DNA from: Allomesorhizobium camelthorni
GTDB lineage: Bacteria > Pseudomonadota > Alphaproteobacteria > Rhizobiales > Rhizobiaceae
Assembly (NCBI RefSeq): GCF_011045125.1
Contig: NZ_JAAKZF010000001.1
Location: forward strand, 62,001-126,000
Direction of reading: 5' to 3'
DNA: 64,000 nt
The translations under genes and the position numbers were made by a program. This document shows, piece after piece, positions 27,119 through 36,639 of this stretch. Every line of letters starts with the position of its first letter. Within the stretch, counting starts at the first letter, position 1. The notes beneath the pieces were generated by a model. It saw nothing but the letters and a program-made list of their open reading frames with translations, was not told where the DNA came from and ran no database searches.

Positions 27119-28771
27119 ATGGCCGAACATGCCGACGCGATCATCGTGGGCGGAGGTCTCGCGGGGCTGGTCGCCGCCGCAGAACTGGCCGATGCCGGCA
27201 AGCGTGTCGTTATCCTCGAACAAGAGGGAGAGAACTCGCTCGGCGGCCAGGCGTTCTGGTCGCTTGGCGGGCTGTTCTTCGTCGACAGCCCGGAACAGCG
27301 GCGGCTGCGCATAAGGGACGGCCGGGATCTCGCGATGCAGGATTGGCTCGGCTCGGCGCAATTCGACCGAGCCGAGGATTTTTGGCCGCGGAAGGTGGCG
27401 GAAGCCTATATCGATTTCGCCGCCGGAGAGATGCGGCCCTGGCTGCATCAGCAGGGCATGCGCTGGTTTCCGGTGGTCGGCTGGGCCGAGCGCGGCGGCG
27501 GCCATGCGCATGGCCACGGCAATTCGGTGCCGCGCTTCCACATCACCTGGGGCACGGGACCGGGCGTGCTCGAGCCGTTCGTCCGGCGCGTGCGCGAGCA
27601 CGTTTCGAAGGGCACGATCAAACTGAAATTCCGCCACCGGGCGAGCCAACTGATCAAGACCAACGGCAGGGTCACAGGCGTATCGGGCGAGGTGCTCGAG
27701 CCATCGACCGTCGAGCGCGGCCAGCAATCCGGGCGCGAGGCGATCGGCGATTTCGAGTTTTATGCCGGCGCGGTCATCGTGACCTCCGGCGGCATAGGCG
27801 GCGATTTCGACCTGGTCAGAAAGAACTGGCCGACTAATCGGCTGGGGCCGCCGCCAAAAAGCATGGTCGCCGGCGTGCCGCACCATGTCGACGGCCGCAT
27901 GGTGGCGATCACGCAGGCAGCCGGCGGCGCGGTGATCAATTCCGACCGCATGTGGCACTACACCGAAGGCGTCAGGAATTTTGCGCCGATCTGGCCCAAT
28001 CACGGCATCCGCATCCTGCCCGGACCATCGCCGCTGTGGTTCGATGCGACCGGCAACCGGCTGCCCGCGCCGTGCATGCCCGGCTTCGACACGCTGTCGA
28101 CGCTGAAACACATCTTGTCGACCGGCTACGACTACTCCTGGTTCGTGCTGACGCAGAAGATCATAAAGAAGGAATTCGCGCTTTCCGGCTCGGAGCAGAA
28201 CCCGGATTTCACCTCCAAGTCGTGGCGTGCGGTGCTGAAGAGCCGGCGCGGGACGGGCGCTCCTCCGCCGGTCGAGGCGTTCAAGGAAAAGGGCGAGGAT
28301 TTCGTCGTCAAAGGCAATCTTCGCGAACTCGTCGCCGGCATGAATACACTCACTGGTGAGAACCTGATCGACCACGACCGGCTTCTGCAGCAGATCGAGG
28401 CGCGCGATCGTGAAGTGGAAAATCCGTTCTCCAAGGACGCGCAGGTCACCGCCATTCACGGTGCGCGCAACTATCTCGGCGACAAGCTGATCCGCACGGC
28501 AAAGCCGCACCGCATCCTCGACCCCGAGAACGGCCCGCTGATCGCGGTTCGCCTGCACATCCTGACCCGCAAGACGCTGGGCGGGCTGCACACCAATCTG
28601 GATTCGCAGGTGCTGGATGCGGCAGGCGAGCCAATCCGCGGCCTCTATGCAGCGGGCGAAGTGGCCGGCTTCGGCGGCGGCGGCTACCACGGCTACAACG
28701 CGCTCGAAGGCACGTTCCTCGGCGGCTGCATCTTTTCCGGACGCTCGGCGGGCAGGCATGCGGCAGCTTAG
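27119..28771 (+). CDS. FAD-binding dehydrogenase (3-ketosteroid dehydrogenase / fumarate reductase flavoprotein family)
   Basis: A 550-residue flavoprotein. Its N-terminal dinucleotide motif is [20 protein letters not shown], with the acidic strand end VVILEQ. A second FAD-contact region lies at the C-terminus ([18 protein letters not shown]). The middle is the mobile substrate domain. The family includes annotated 'FAD-binding dehydrogenases' related to KstD. The substrate is unknown; nothing in the neighbourhood points to steroid metabolism. Confidence 0.85.
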   Translation: MAEHADAIIVGGGLAGLVAAAELADAGKRVVILEQEGENSLGGQAFWSLGGLFFVDSPEQRRLRIRDGRDLAMQDWLGSAQFDRAEDFWPRKVAEAYIDFAAGEMRPWLHQQGMRWFPVVGWAERGGGHAHGHGNSVPRFHITWGTGPGVLEPFVRRVREHVSKGTIKLKFRHRASQLIKTNGRVTGVSGEVLEPSTVERGQQSGREAIGDFEFYAGAVIVTSGGIGGDFDLVRKNWPTNRLGPPPKSMVAGVPHHVDGRMVAITQAAGGAVINSDRMWHYTEGVRNFAPIWPNHGIRILPGPSPLWFDATGNRLPAPCMPGFDTLSTLKHILSTGYDYSWFVLTQKIIKKEFALSGSEQNPDFTSKSWRAVLKSRRGTGAPPPVEAFKEKGEDFVVKGNLRELVAGMNTLTGENLIDHDRLLQQIEARDREVENPFSKDAQVTAIHGARNYLGDKLIRTAKPHRILDPENGPLIAVRLHILTRKTLGGLHTNLDSQVLDAAGEPIRGLYAAGEVAGFGGGGYHGYNALEGTFLGGCIFSGRSAGRHAAA

Positions 28772-28807
28772 CCGGTGACGGATTGGAGCCGTCCACTTGC
28801 CCCCGGC

Positions 28808-29128
28808 TTAGCGGGCCTGCTCCACGAGCTTCTCCAGCCGCGCAGCGAGTTCCCTTGCTTCGCCGGCGATTCGCACGGTCTTCAGGCGCGAAGTCGCGCC
28901 CGAAACAACCGATACGCTGCTCGCCGGAACGCCCATGAACGAAGCCACCAGCTTCTCCAGCGCCGCATTGGCCGCGCCCTTCTCAGGGACGGCGCGGACA
29001 CGCGCATTGAGATGCGGGCGTCCGTCGATCTTTTCCTCGACGCCTTCGATGACGTCTTTCGAAGCACGCGGCGTCAGCCGGACGTAGATGTCGATCCCGT
29101 CGTCGCGCACACGCCAGAAGCGGGCCAC
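28808..29128 (-). CDS. DUF167 (YggU) family protein
   Basis: A 106-residue alpha/beta protein with the family landmarks VRLTPRASKD near the start, LNARVRAVPEKGAANAALEKLVA in the middle and VVSGATSRLKTVRI. The GTG start at 29128 lies 9 bases after the yggT stop. YggU and YggT neighbours are a widespread pair near cell-division or recombination genes; the molecular role is not established. Confidence 0.88.
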   Translation of the reverse strand: MARFWRVRDDGIDIYVRLTPRASKDVIEGVEEKIDGRPHLNARVRAVPEKGAANAALEKLVASFMGVPASSVSVVSGATSRLKTVRIAGEARELAARLEKLVEQAR

Positions 29129-29137
29129 AGGGCAAAC

Positions 29138-29428
29138 TCAGATGACGAGCGGCGCGACCGTGGTCAGCAGGAACTGGCGGATGAAGAAGATGATCAAGAG
29201 TACGACGATCGGTGAAATGTCGATGCCGCCGAGATCGGGCAGAAAGCGGCGGACCGGCGCCAGCACCGGTTCTGTGATGCGGAACAGGAAATTGCCGATC
29301 GTGCCGACGAACTGGTTGCGGGAATTGACGACGTTGAAAGCGTAGAGCCATGAGAAAATCGCCGAAGCGATGAGGAGCCACCAGTAAATGTCCAGCGCCA
29401 GAACCACAGTCTGAATAAGGGCGATCAT
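29138..29428 (-). CDS. YggT family membrane protein
   Basis: A 96-residue protein with two hydrophobic segments (about 1-25 and 68-90) and the family signature [29 protein letters not shown] region between them. YggT proteins are implicated in osmotic or chloroplast-type (YlmG/CCB3) membrane functions. ATG 29428 follows GGGAGAA; an ATG nine codons upstream is less likely. Cotranscribed with the DUF167 gene. Confidence 0.88.
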   Translation of the reverse strand: MIALIQTVVLALDIYWWLLIASAIFSWLYAFNVVNSRNQFVGTIGNFLFRITEPVLAPVRRFLPDLGGIDISPIVVLLIIFFIRQFLLTTVAPLVI

Positions 29429-29568
29429 GCCGTTCTCCCATTGAATTGGCGACATGTAGCCACTGGCCGGCGACGCGGCAAGTGCTGGTTGCCGGAGCGT
29501 CGAATGACGGCCGCTCTTTGCTTGACAGTGTGGGGGCGCCGCACATAAATACGCCCCATCCGCTGGAC

Positions 29569-29644
<76 letters not shown>

Positions 29645-29700
29645 GCGGATCGAATTTTCCCATGGTTTCAAGCACTGCGCGACGCGGATCGCCCTGCGAT

Positions 29701-29916
29701 TCAATGGAGTTCCGCCCGGCGATCACGCTTGGGGCCGTCGCGATCGATCGGTTGGAGTCGCAGGGCCTCGAAAAGCGCCAACTGACTTTCCAGGACGAGC
29801 AACTCGCCGCAGGTATGTACGATCAGGGTGCGGTCTCCATGATCCTGGATCGAAACCAGATAGTCGGTGTTGACCGTGATAGGATTCCCGTCAGCGCGCG
29901 TCAGCCGAATCCACAT
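29701..29916 (-). CDS. Small conserved-looking protein, FlbD-like N-terminus
   Basis: 71 residues starting MWIRLTRADGNPITVNTDYL, a beta-rich pattern like the flagellar FlbD family (short hydrophobic-basic strand, a turn at DGN, then a TLIVHTCGELLVLES strand). The last 20 residues are basic and probably disordered. No flagellar gene is near. It lies in a sparse region after the tRNA. Coding status is likely but function is unknown. Confidence 0.5.
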   Translation of the reverse strand: MWIRLTRADGNPITVNTDYLVSIQDHGDRTLIVHTCGELLVLESQLALFEALRLQPIDRDGPKRDRRAELH

Positions 29917-30195
29917 GGTTTACCCCCTTTGACCCGATTGCCATTTGTGCAACGGCGCCTACAACGAGTATGTGAAATTATTCACACGGGCGGCCTTCGA
30001 TGTGATTCAGCGGCGCCCGGGAGCATTGAATCTTATTTTAGCTCCCACTCGCGGCCGACGCCATCGTTTATCGCTGTGCCGCCTGCGTGCTTATAACTGG
30101 GATGGGCGCGAATGGCCGCGTCGAGTTCGGTGCACGGCGCCTCGGGCACGGGCCGATCCGATCTCCATGCAGTCTGCTTTATCTTCTCCTTGAAC

Positions 30196-30434
30196 GTCAC
30201 CTTGCCCAGCTCTGGACGCCCGACGAGGTGCGCGGCCGCGTCAATGCCGTCAACATGGTATTCGTCGGCGCATCCAACGAGCTCGGCGAATTCCGCGCCG
30301 GCACGATGGCGGAGTTGATCGGCACGGCGTCGGCGGTGGTGTCCGGCGGGATCGGCGCGGTCGCAGTGGCGGGCCTGTGGGCTTTCCTGTTTCCGGAGCT
30401 GCGCAAAGTGCGCCATCTCGACGGACGGGATTGA
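30196..30434 (+). pseudogene. 3' remnant of an MFS transporter gene
   Basis: The frame from about 30196 to 30434 encodes QLWTPDEVRGRVNAVNMVF, then two hydrophobic segments and a closing FPELRKVRHLD. This is the typical last fifth of an MFS exporter of the EntS/enterobactin type. Nothing upstream in any frame supplies the missing ten or so membrane segments. Upstream sequence (29945-30195) is unrelated. It is a truncated relic, probably left by a deletion or rearrangement beside the tRNA. Confidence 0.75.
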
Positions 30435-30453
30435 CGCCGCAGCCGGAAACGGC

Positions 30454-31173
30454 TCAGCGCTCGGGTTTGCCGAAGATCACCTCCAGGAATTCTGTGAGCC
30501 AGCGCTTCAGATGCATGTCCCAGATCAGCCTGCCGCCGAGATGGTCGCGGCCCGGCTGGGCACCGGGCAGTACGAAGCGATGCGCCCCGCGCACCACCCA
30601 GCGGTGCATCATCACCCGCGTCAGTTCGGCGTGGAACTGGATGGCCCAGGCATTGTCGCCATAGCGGAAGGCCTGGTTCGGATAGGTCTCTGCCGTCGCC
30701 AGCAGCTTCGCGCCCGACGGCAGCGAAAAGCCTTCGCGATGGAACTGGTAGACCATTTCGGGCCAGTGCATTAGCTGCCTGCCTTCCTCAGTCGGCTCAA
30801 GCGGATACCAGCCGATCTCGACCAGCCCTTCGCCATGGCCCTCGACCTTGCCGCCGAGATGATTGACCAGCATCTGCGCGCCAAGGCAGATGCCGAGGAA
30901 CGGGCGATTCTCCTTCAACGGGACGGCGAGCCATTCGGTCTCGCGCTTGACGAAGTCGTCGTGGTCGTTGGCGCTCATCGGTCCGCCGAACACGACAGCG
31001 CCAGCGTGATGGTCGAGCGTCTCGGGCAATTCGTCGCCGAGCGGCGGCCGCCTGATGTCGAGATCGAAGCCGTTTTCCAGAAGCAGATGACCGACGCGGC
31101 CGGGGCTCGACGTTTCCTGGTGCAGTATGATCAGAATTTTCGGCCTGACGGCCCGCGTCGCCACTCGCGGCAT
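30454..31173 (-). CDS. Class I glutamine amidotransferase domain protein (GMP-synthase-like)
   Basis: A 239-residue stand-alone GATase. The nucleophile is C96 in FLGICLGAQML and the catalytic His-Glu lie in IQFHAE. The oxyanion region is VFGGPMSAND. Such proteins are often labelled GMP synthase but lack the synthase domain; the partner or substrate is unknown (gamma-glutamyl hydrolase-type activity is possible). It is followed on the strand 5 bases earlier by the TerB gene, likely one transcript. Confidence 0.85.
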   Translation of the reverse strand: MPRVATRAVRPKILIILHQETSSPGRVGHLLLENGFDLDIRRPPLGDELPETLDHHAGAVVFGGPMSANDHDDFVKRETEWLAVPLKENRPFLGICLGAQMLVNHLGGKVEGHGEGLVEIGWYPLEPTEEGRQLMHWPEMVYQFHREGFSLPSGAKLLATAETYPNQAFRYGDNAWAIQFHAELTRVMMHRWVVRGAHRFVLPGAQPGRDHLGGRLIWDMHLKRWLTEFLEVIFGKPER

Positions 31174-31178
31174 GAATG

Positions 31179-31664
31179 CTACTCGTCCGCCGATTCGCCG
31201 ATCGCGCCGGGCGCGTTACGCGCGGCCTCCTGGCGCGCCAGCACCCTTTCGCGCCGGTCGACGCCGATCAGTTCGGCGACGCGCCACAATGTGTTGTCTT
31301 CGAGTTCGTGCAGCACGCCGTCGGCATAGACGACCTCCCACATCGCCCGGATGAACTCGATGCGGGCTTCCTCGTCGAGATGCCGCTTCAAGACGCTGGT
31401 GAAGGCATAGAGGTCGATCGCTTCATTGTCGGCTTTCTCGCCAGCCGCGATCAGGGTCTCGAGCTCGTCGCCGCTCACGCCGTAGCTCTGCGAGAGCACT
31501 TCCTTGAGCCGCTCCCACTCGACATCGTGGCGCACGCCATCAGCGTTCATCACATGGAACATCAGCGCCGCTGCCGCCACGCGCGGGTCGTCCTCGCGCT
31601 CGAGCCGCGATCCCGGCGCTCCGGGCGGTAGCCCCTTCAGGAAGGAAACCAGGCGTTCAAACAT
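31179..31664 (-). CDS. TerB family protein
   Basis: A 161-residue all-helical protein with the TerB pattern: paired acidic metal-binding segments MNADGVRHDVEWERL and VYADGVLHELEDNTL, about 70 residues apart, as in tellurite-resistance TerB domains. In Alphaproteobacteria such single-domain proteins sit near hem genes without other ter genes, so tellurite resistance is not implied. It lies 24 bases downstream of hemY. Confidence 0.85.
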   Translation of the reverse strand: MFERLVSFLKGLPPGAPGSRLEREDDPRVAAAALMFHVMNADGVRHDVEWERLKEVLSQSYGVSGDELETLIAAGEKADNEAIDLYAFTSVLKRHLDEEARIEFIRAMWEVVYADGVLHELEDNTLWRVAELIGVDRRERVLARQEAARNAPGAIGESADE

Positions 31665-31688
31665 GGGTCTGCCTCAGCAAGTCGGAAT

Positions 31689-33347
31689 TCAAAACAGCCG
31701 AAACCTGCGCCGTTCGGTTTCGGCGGCTTCATCAGGATCGACGCCCGGGTCGTCCGGCCGAGGGGGCGCCGGCGGCGGCATCTCATCTGAAGCGTCAGCG
31801 TCGGCAACCGCGGCAAGCGCCGGGCGCTTGTGCTCGCGGGAAACATCCGCCGCCGGCGCAGGCGGCGGAGCTGCTATGGGCGCCGGCGCTTTCGCTTCTT
31901 CGGCTGCAGCCGGTTCGATCGGCGCAGCCGGCTCCACTACAGGAGCCACCTCCTCGACATGAGCGGGCTTTTGCGCCGGGCTTTCGACCGGCGCGACAAG
32001 CGCTGGTTTCTCCACCTGCAGCGACGGGTGCTCCTCGCCCTGCTCTATCAGCTGGCCGAGCCGCTCCATCGGTGCGCGCCACTCGAAGGCATCGAGCCTG
32101 CCGGTCACGGGCGAGGCAGGCGCCCAGCGCTCGGAAACATAGCCATCGGCAACCCAGGCCGGGTCGCGCGGCGCGCGCACGGCCTTCGACAGGAGCTGCC
32201 GCACCTTGCCCTGGTCGCCGGTCTCCGACTCCTCGATATCAACCAAAAGCAGGTAGGCGCCCTCGCGCGGCTGCATGCGGATCGCGGCCTCCGCCTCTTC
32301 CCGCGCAACCCGGTATTCGCCGGCATCGAGGGCGGCGCGTGCAACGGCCAGCGAGGATTCGGGGTGGTTCTGCTTCAGAGATTGGAGCTTGCGCGCCCGC
32401 GTCAGCCGGTCATGGGTGGCGTCGCCCGGACGGGCATGCACATAGAGGTCGGCGATTTCAGGATGCGGCTCGGCCTTCCAGGCAGCCTCCAGGATCTTGG
32501 CGCCCTTGCGGATGTCGTTCTGCCTGAACAGCGTCTTGGCGGCTATCACCGCGGCAGGCGCGAATTCGGGACGCAGCCGATTGGCTTCGACGGCGGCGCT
32601 GCGGGCGGCCGGCAGATCGGTATCGAGAAGCGCCATGGCCTTGGCCGTCAGCAGTACCGAACGGCGGCGATTGGCGGCGTCGCGCTCGATCTGGCGGCTG
32701 GATTTCTGGGCGTCGACCAGCTTGAGCGCGCCATCCCAATCGCCTCGCTCGACCTTCTCCTCCATTGTCGATTCGGCTGCCCATCCAAGCTGCGGCGCCA
32801 GGTCGGCAGCGCGCCCGGCATAGTGCCGCGCCGCGGATTTTTCGCCGAGCCGTTCGGCTTCGAGATAGAGCCCGCGCAGGCCGAGCAGCCGCATTTCGGG
32901 ATCGTCGAGCATCGCCTCGAATTTCTGTCGCGCGCCATCATGGTCGCCTTCGAGCAGCGAGGACTGGGCGTCGAGCAACTGGATGAGCGGCTCCTGGTCG
33001 GAGCGAATCAGCTTCGCCGCCTGCTTGTTCATCTTGCGCGCCAGTCCGGCGTCGCCGGCACCGGCCGCGATCATGCCGGTCGACAGCGCCTGGTAGCCGC
33101 GGTCGCGACGGCGCACACGGAAATAGCGCGCCACCGTGTAGGGGCTGTTCCAGATCGCTTTGGTGAGCCACCAGACGATCATCACGGCTGCAACGACGGC
33201 AGTGACGGCAACCGCCGCCACCATCAGGCTTACCTGGTATTGATAGCCGCTGAAGGTAACCACCATATCGCCGGGCCGGTCGGCAAGCCAGGCAAAGCCG
33301 AGGCCGAGCGCGAAAACGATGAGGAGGAAGAAAAGGATGCGTATCAT
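31689..33347 (-). CDS. hemY: HemY-like TPR membrane protein
   Basis: A 552-residue protein with two N-terminal membrane helices (about 2-20 and 40-62), a HemY_N region, TPR-like helices from about 90 to 400 and a long proline/alanine/glutamate-rich tail (from about 430) ending RRRFRLF. It belongs to the hemCDXY cluster and is thought to act at the membrane in late porphyrin handling; this is not the oxygen-dependent PPO enzyme also called HemY. Starts 13 bases after the mitofilin-like gene. Confidence 0.88.
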   Translation of the reverse strand: MIRILFFLLIVFALGLGFAWLADRPGDMVVTFSGYQYQVSLMVAAVAVTAVVAAVMIVWWLTKAIWNSPYTVARYFRVRRRDRGYQALSTGMIAAGAGDAGLARKMNKQAAKLIRSDQEPLIQLLDAQSSLLEGDHDGARQKFEAMLDDPEMRLLGLRGLYLEAERLGEKSAARHYAGRAADLAPQLGWAAESTMEEKVERGDWDGALKLVDAQKSSRQIERDAANRRRSVLLTAKAMALLDTDLPAARSAAVEANRLRPEFAPAAVIAAKTLFRQNDIRKGAKILEAAWKAEPHPEIADLYVHARPGDATHDRLTRARKLQSLKQNHPESSLAVARAALDAGEYRVAREEAEAAIRMQPREGAYLLLVDIEESETGDQGKVRQLLSKAVRAPRDPAWVADGYVSERWAPASPVTGRLDAFEWRAPMERLGQLIEQGEEHPSLQVEKPALVAPVESPAQKPAHVEEVAPVVEPAAPIEPAAAEEAKAPAPIAAPPPAPAADVSREHKRPALAAVADADASDEMPPPAPPRPDDPGVDPDEAAETERRRFRLF

Positions 33348-33360
33348 CTGGAGGTCCTAC

Positions 33361-34797
33361 TCACGCCTTCATCGCGCCGGCGACTGCCTGATCCAGCAGT
33401 CGCTCGACGGCGAGGCGGTTGCGGACCTTCTCGATGAACACGCCCGCCGCCGCCTGAACGTTTTCGGGCAGCTTCTCATATTCGGCGATGGCCGCGGCAT
33501 AGTCGCCGGCATTCAGCGCCACCTCCATGCGGGCGACGGTTTCCGGCACACCCTCGCCCTCGACCGCTCCAATGGGGCGAACCGTGACCAGCGATTCGGC
33601 GCTGTGGAGCAGCCGCTCGAAGAAGCCGGCATTGGTATCGACGGTGCGTTCGGCGGCGATCATCGCTTTGGCCGCTTCATCGGTCTCGGCAAGAATTTCT
33701 TCCCGCGAGGCAACACCCCTTTCGGCATGGACGCGCAGCTCCGGAATTTCCGGCGCATTAGGCGCGATGGCCGCAAAGGTCTCCAGCTCGGCCAGGAAAG
33801 GCGCGCCGCGATCCACCGCGGCCTTCAGCGCCGAAGTTGCGATCGCCATGGCGATCTTGGGCTGTGCCGCCTGGGCGTCGATCTTCCCCGAAAGCGCCGC
33901 CAGGTTCTCTTCCAGCGCGGCAATCCGCCCTTCATCGGCCGTTGCTTTCTCTCCCGCCGATTTGACCAGCGCTTCGAGGCCGGCGATGCGGTCGCCGATG
34001 GCTGCGATCTCGGCGGCCGGCGCCCCGGTCTGGCCTAGGCCGGCGATCGCCGTTTCGATCTCCTTGACCCGGCTGTCCAGCGCCTGCAGCCCGGCATTGT
34101 CGCCGCCACCGCCGGAACTGACGGCCTGCTGCAGGGCCGCAACATCCGCCTTGACCTGATCCAGCGAAGTCGAGAGGCCGTCGACCTGTCCGGCAATGTC
34201 GGTATCCGGAGCGGCTGCTGCGGCCTCCTTCAGTGCCGCGATCTCCTGTTGCAGCGACGCGATTTCCGACTGGATGCCATCAAGCGCAGGAGCGCCGCCT
34301 GCCGCTCCTGGGCTGCCAAGTACGCCGGCATATTGCAGCCCGCCCGCGCCGATCAGCGCCAGAACCGCGCCGATCAGTCCGGCAGCCACAGGCGTCAATC
34401 CATTTCGTTTCGGAGACGATCCGACAGTTGGCTGCTCAGGCGCCGCAGTCGCGCCGGTATCCAGCGCTTCCGCCCGTTCGCGCCGCGGCGCTTCCTCGGC
34501 CTCGAAGCCGTAGCCATAGGGCCGGTGCGGCGCATCCGAATCAGGATCGGTAGCAATCGCAGGCTCGGCGGCGGCTTCACCGGGTTCTCTGGCCGTTTCA
34601 GCCGGCTCAGCGGCGGGCTCGCTCACACCATCCTTCTCGGCCTCGACGAATTCAGCCGCCGGCTGCGGCTCCGCCGGCTGGCCGCCGTCAATGCCTTCGC
34701 CGGTCTCTTCGACGCGCGAAACCGCGTCCGGTTCCAGCTCTATCGTCACCGGCTCGCGCTGCGGCTTGGAATGCCGCGTCTTCGGCGTCTTGACCAT
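33361..34797 (-). CDS. Mitofilin-like membrane protein (COG4223) of the hem cluster
   Basis: A 478-residue protein with an acidic, low-complexity cytosolic N-terminus (about 1-125), one membrane helix (VAAGLIGAVLALIGAGGLQY region), a long periplasmic coiled coil (about 170-310) and a helical C-terminal domain rich in conserved ERTVDTNAGFFERLLHSAESLVTVRPIG-type sequence. Alphaproteobacterial COG4223 proteins are homologues of mitofilin/Mic60, which bends inner membranes. It sits between hemD and hemY, where other bacteria have hemX. Start ATG 34797 follows GGAGGG. Confidence 0.85.
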   Translation of the reverse strand: MVKTPKTRHSKPQREPVTIELEPDAVSRVEETGEGIDGGQPAEPQPAAEFVEAEKDGVSEPAAEPAETAREPGEAAAEPAIATDPDSDAPHRPYGYGFEAEEAPRRERAEALDTGATAAPEQPTVGSSPKRNGLTPVAAGLIGAVLALIGAGGLQYAGVLGSPGAAGGAPALDGIQSEIASLQQEIAALKEAAAAAPDTDIAGQVDGLSTSLDQVKADVAALQQAVSSGGGGDNAGLQALDSRVKEIETAIAGLGQTGAPAAEIAAIGDRIAGLEALVKSAGEKATADEGRIAALEENLAALSGKIDAQAAQPKIAMAIATSALKAAVDRGAPFLAELETFAAIAPNAPEIPELRVHAERGVASREEILAETDEAAKAMIAAERTVDTNAGFFERLLHSAESLVTVRPIGAVEGEGVPETVARMEVALNAGDYAAAIAEYEKLPENVQAAAGVFIEKVRNRLAVERLLDQAVAGAMKA

Positions 34798-34909
34798 GGC
34801 GGCCCTCCGCAATTCTTGTAATTTCGATCCCGGGAATGCGGGCACGGTGTATCGGACAACTAACTATCACACCAGCATCGGCTGAAAAGGGGCGGCGTGA
34901 TGGCGGGGG

Positions 34910-35626
34910 TCAGCGGGTCTTTTCGAGAAGCAGAAGCAGCGCCTCCTCATTCGGTTCCGCCGCAACATGGATTTGCGCGCCTTGAAGTACGGCAAGCGTC
35001 GAGGCGACGCGTGGCGAAAGGCAGTAAAGGCCGGCCGCCTTGAACAGGGAAGCGAGTTCGGGGCGGCTCGCAACACTTACAAAGGCCTCTGCGGCTCTGG
35101 CGGAATACAGGAGCACTGCATCGACCGTCCGTTCGTGAAGCAGGCGGCGAATAAAGCCGCTTTCGTGGTCTATCCCGACCGTGTCGTAGGCTTCCATCGG
35201 GCGCACATCGATGCCGGCGGTGCCGAGCCTTTCCTCGAATGCCGACAGGCGGACGCGTCCGCAGAGATAAAGGATCGTGGCTCCGGGTTTCTCGGCTGAA
35301 ACAATGGCGTCCGCCAGGGCTTCGGCTCCGCCGGGCCCGGTCACGATGTCGGCGAGCCCGGCCTGGCGCGCCGCCGCCGCGGTCTTTTGCCCCACCGCAT
35401 AGCAGCGGCTGCCGGCAAGCCGGTCGAGAAGCGCGCGCGATGCGTGGCGGATGGCGTTGGCGCTCGTCACCGCGACGGCGTCGAACGTCTGGGGAATCGA
35501 ATCGACCGGCAGGGCGCGAGTTTGCGACAGCGGCAGCACCAGCGGCGAAAATCCGGCAGCTTGCAGCCGTTTTGCAGTTTGCGACGCGCCGGGTTCCGGC
35601 CGTGTCACCAGAACGCGGCGGCTCAT
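34910..35626 (-). CDS. hemD: Uroporphyrinogen-III synthase
   Basis: A 238-residue two-lobed enzyme that closes and flips ring D of hydroxymethylbilane. Recognisable HemD segments are VLVTRPEPGASQTAKRLQ at the start, FDAVAVTSANAIRHA, CYAVGQKTAAAARQAG and DAVLLYSARAAEAF. It starts immediately after the hemC stop, so the pair is cotranscribed and probably coupled. Confidence 0.92.
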   Translation of the reverse strand: MSRRVLVTRPEPGASQTAKRLQAAGFSPLVLPLSQTRALPVDSIPQTFDAVAVTSANAIRHASRALLDRLAGSRCYAVGQKTAAAARQAGLADIVTGPGGAEALADAIVSAEKPGATILYLCGRVRLSAFEERLGTAGIDVRPMEAYDTVGIDHESGFIRRLLHERTVDAVLLYSARAAEAFVSVASRPELASLFKAAGLYCLSPRVASTLAVLQGAQIHVAAEPNEEALLLLLEKTR

Positions 35627-36556
35627 TCAGGCCCAGCCTTCGAAAAACCGCGTTCCGGCCTTTGCCCTGACCTCCTGCCCGGCGGCGCGGCCGATTGCGG
35701 CGGCGTCCTCGGCGCGGCCGGAGCCGGAAACCTCGTGCGCTTCGCGCCCGTCCGGCGTCAGGATCAGGCCGGTGAAGGAGATGTTGTCGCCTTCCACCAC
35801 CGCGTGGCCGGCTATCGGCGTGCGGCACGAGCCGTCGAGGACCGCCAGGAATGCCCGCTCGCAAGCCAGCGCCTGTGCGGTTGGCTGGTGATTGATCGCA
35901 GCGATGAGCGAAGCCGCGCGTCCGTCGGCGATGCGGCTTTCAATGCAGATGGCGCCTTGCCCGGGCGCCGGCGGAAAAGTGGCGAGCGGCATAAGATGGG
36001 TTGCGACATGCTCAAGCCCGAGCCGACGCAGGCCGGCATTGGCCAGGATGGTTCCGTCGGCGACCCCCTCTTCGAGCTTGCGCAGGCGCGTCTGCACATT
36101 GCCGCGGAACATCACTACCTTCAGGTCGGGCCGCATGCGCAGGATCAACGCCTGCCGGCGCAGCGACGACGAGCCCACGGTCGCGCCATGCGGCAGTTCG
36201 GTTATGGACGGCGCGGTCTTGCCTATGAAGGCGTCGCGCGGATCTTCGCGCGGCAGGAAGGCCGAAAGCTCCAGCCCGTCCGGCAATACCGTCGCCATGT
36301 CCTTCGAAGAATGGACGGCGATGTCGATTCGGCCGGAAAGCAGCGCCTCCTCGATTTCCTTGGTGAAAAGCCCCTTGCCGCCGACCTCCGACAGCGGCCG
36401 GTCCTGGATGCGGTCCCCGCTGGTCGAGATCACCTCGATGGCGAACGCGTCCTCGGGCAGGCCATGCGCCGCCCTCAGCCGGTCGCGCGTTTCCAGCGCC
36501 TGCGCGAGCGCAAGCGGGCTGCCGCGTGTCCCGATTTTGAAGGCTGTTGTTTGCAT
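35627..36556 (-). CDS. hemC: Hydroxymethylbilane synthase (porphobilinogen deaminase)
   Basis: A 309-residue enzyme polymerising four porphobilinogens. The dipyrromethane cofactor attaches to C244 ([10 protein letters not shown]). Other landmarks are [11 protein letters not shown] at the start, VHSSKDMAT with the catalytic aspartate at D86, and [16 protein letters not shown] arginines that hold the chain. First gene of hemC-hemD-mitofilin-like-hemY, divergent from tsaD; the 83-base gap must hold both promoters. Confidence 0.96.
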   Translation of the reverse strand: MQTTAFKIGTRGSPLALAQALETRDRLRAAHGLPEDAFAIEVISTSGDRIQDRPLSEVGGKGLFTKEIEEALLSGRIDIAVHSSKDMATVLPDGLELSAFLPREDPRDAFIGKTAPSITELPHGATVGSSSLRRQALILRMRPDLKVVMFRGNVQTRLRKLEEGVADGTILANAGLRRLGLEHVATHLMPLATFPPAPGQGAICIESRIADGRAASLIAAINHQPTAQALACERAFLAVLDGSCRTPIAGHAVVEGDNISFTGLILTPDGREAHEVSGSGRAEDAAAIGRAAGQEVRAKAGTRFFEGWA

Positions 36557-36639
36557 GGCGCGCGGTCCGTGATACCCACCCCGCGAACAGGGTTATCTGC
36601 CCAATGATCTCCTATCGGGGAAAGGGCGCTCCGGCAACA

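Noticed and set aside
25922-28759. 945-codon minus-strand frame across purH and the FAD dehydrogenase
   Set aside because: A GC-rich shadow: its left part is another frame of purH and its right part is antisense to a clear flavoprotein gene.
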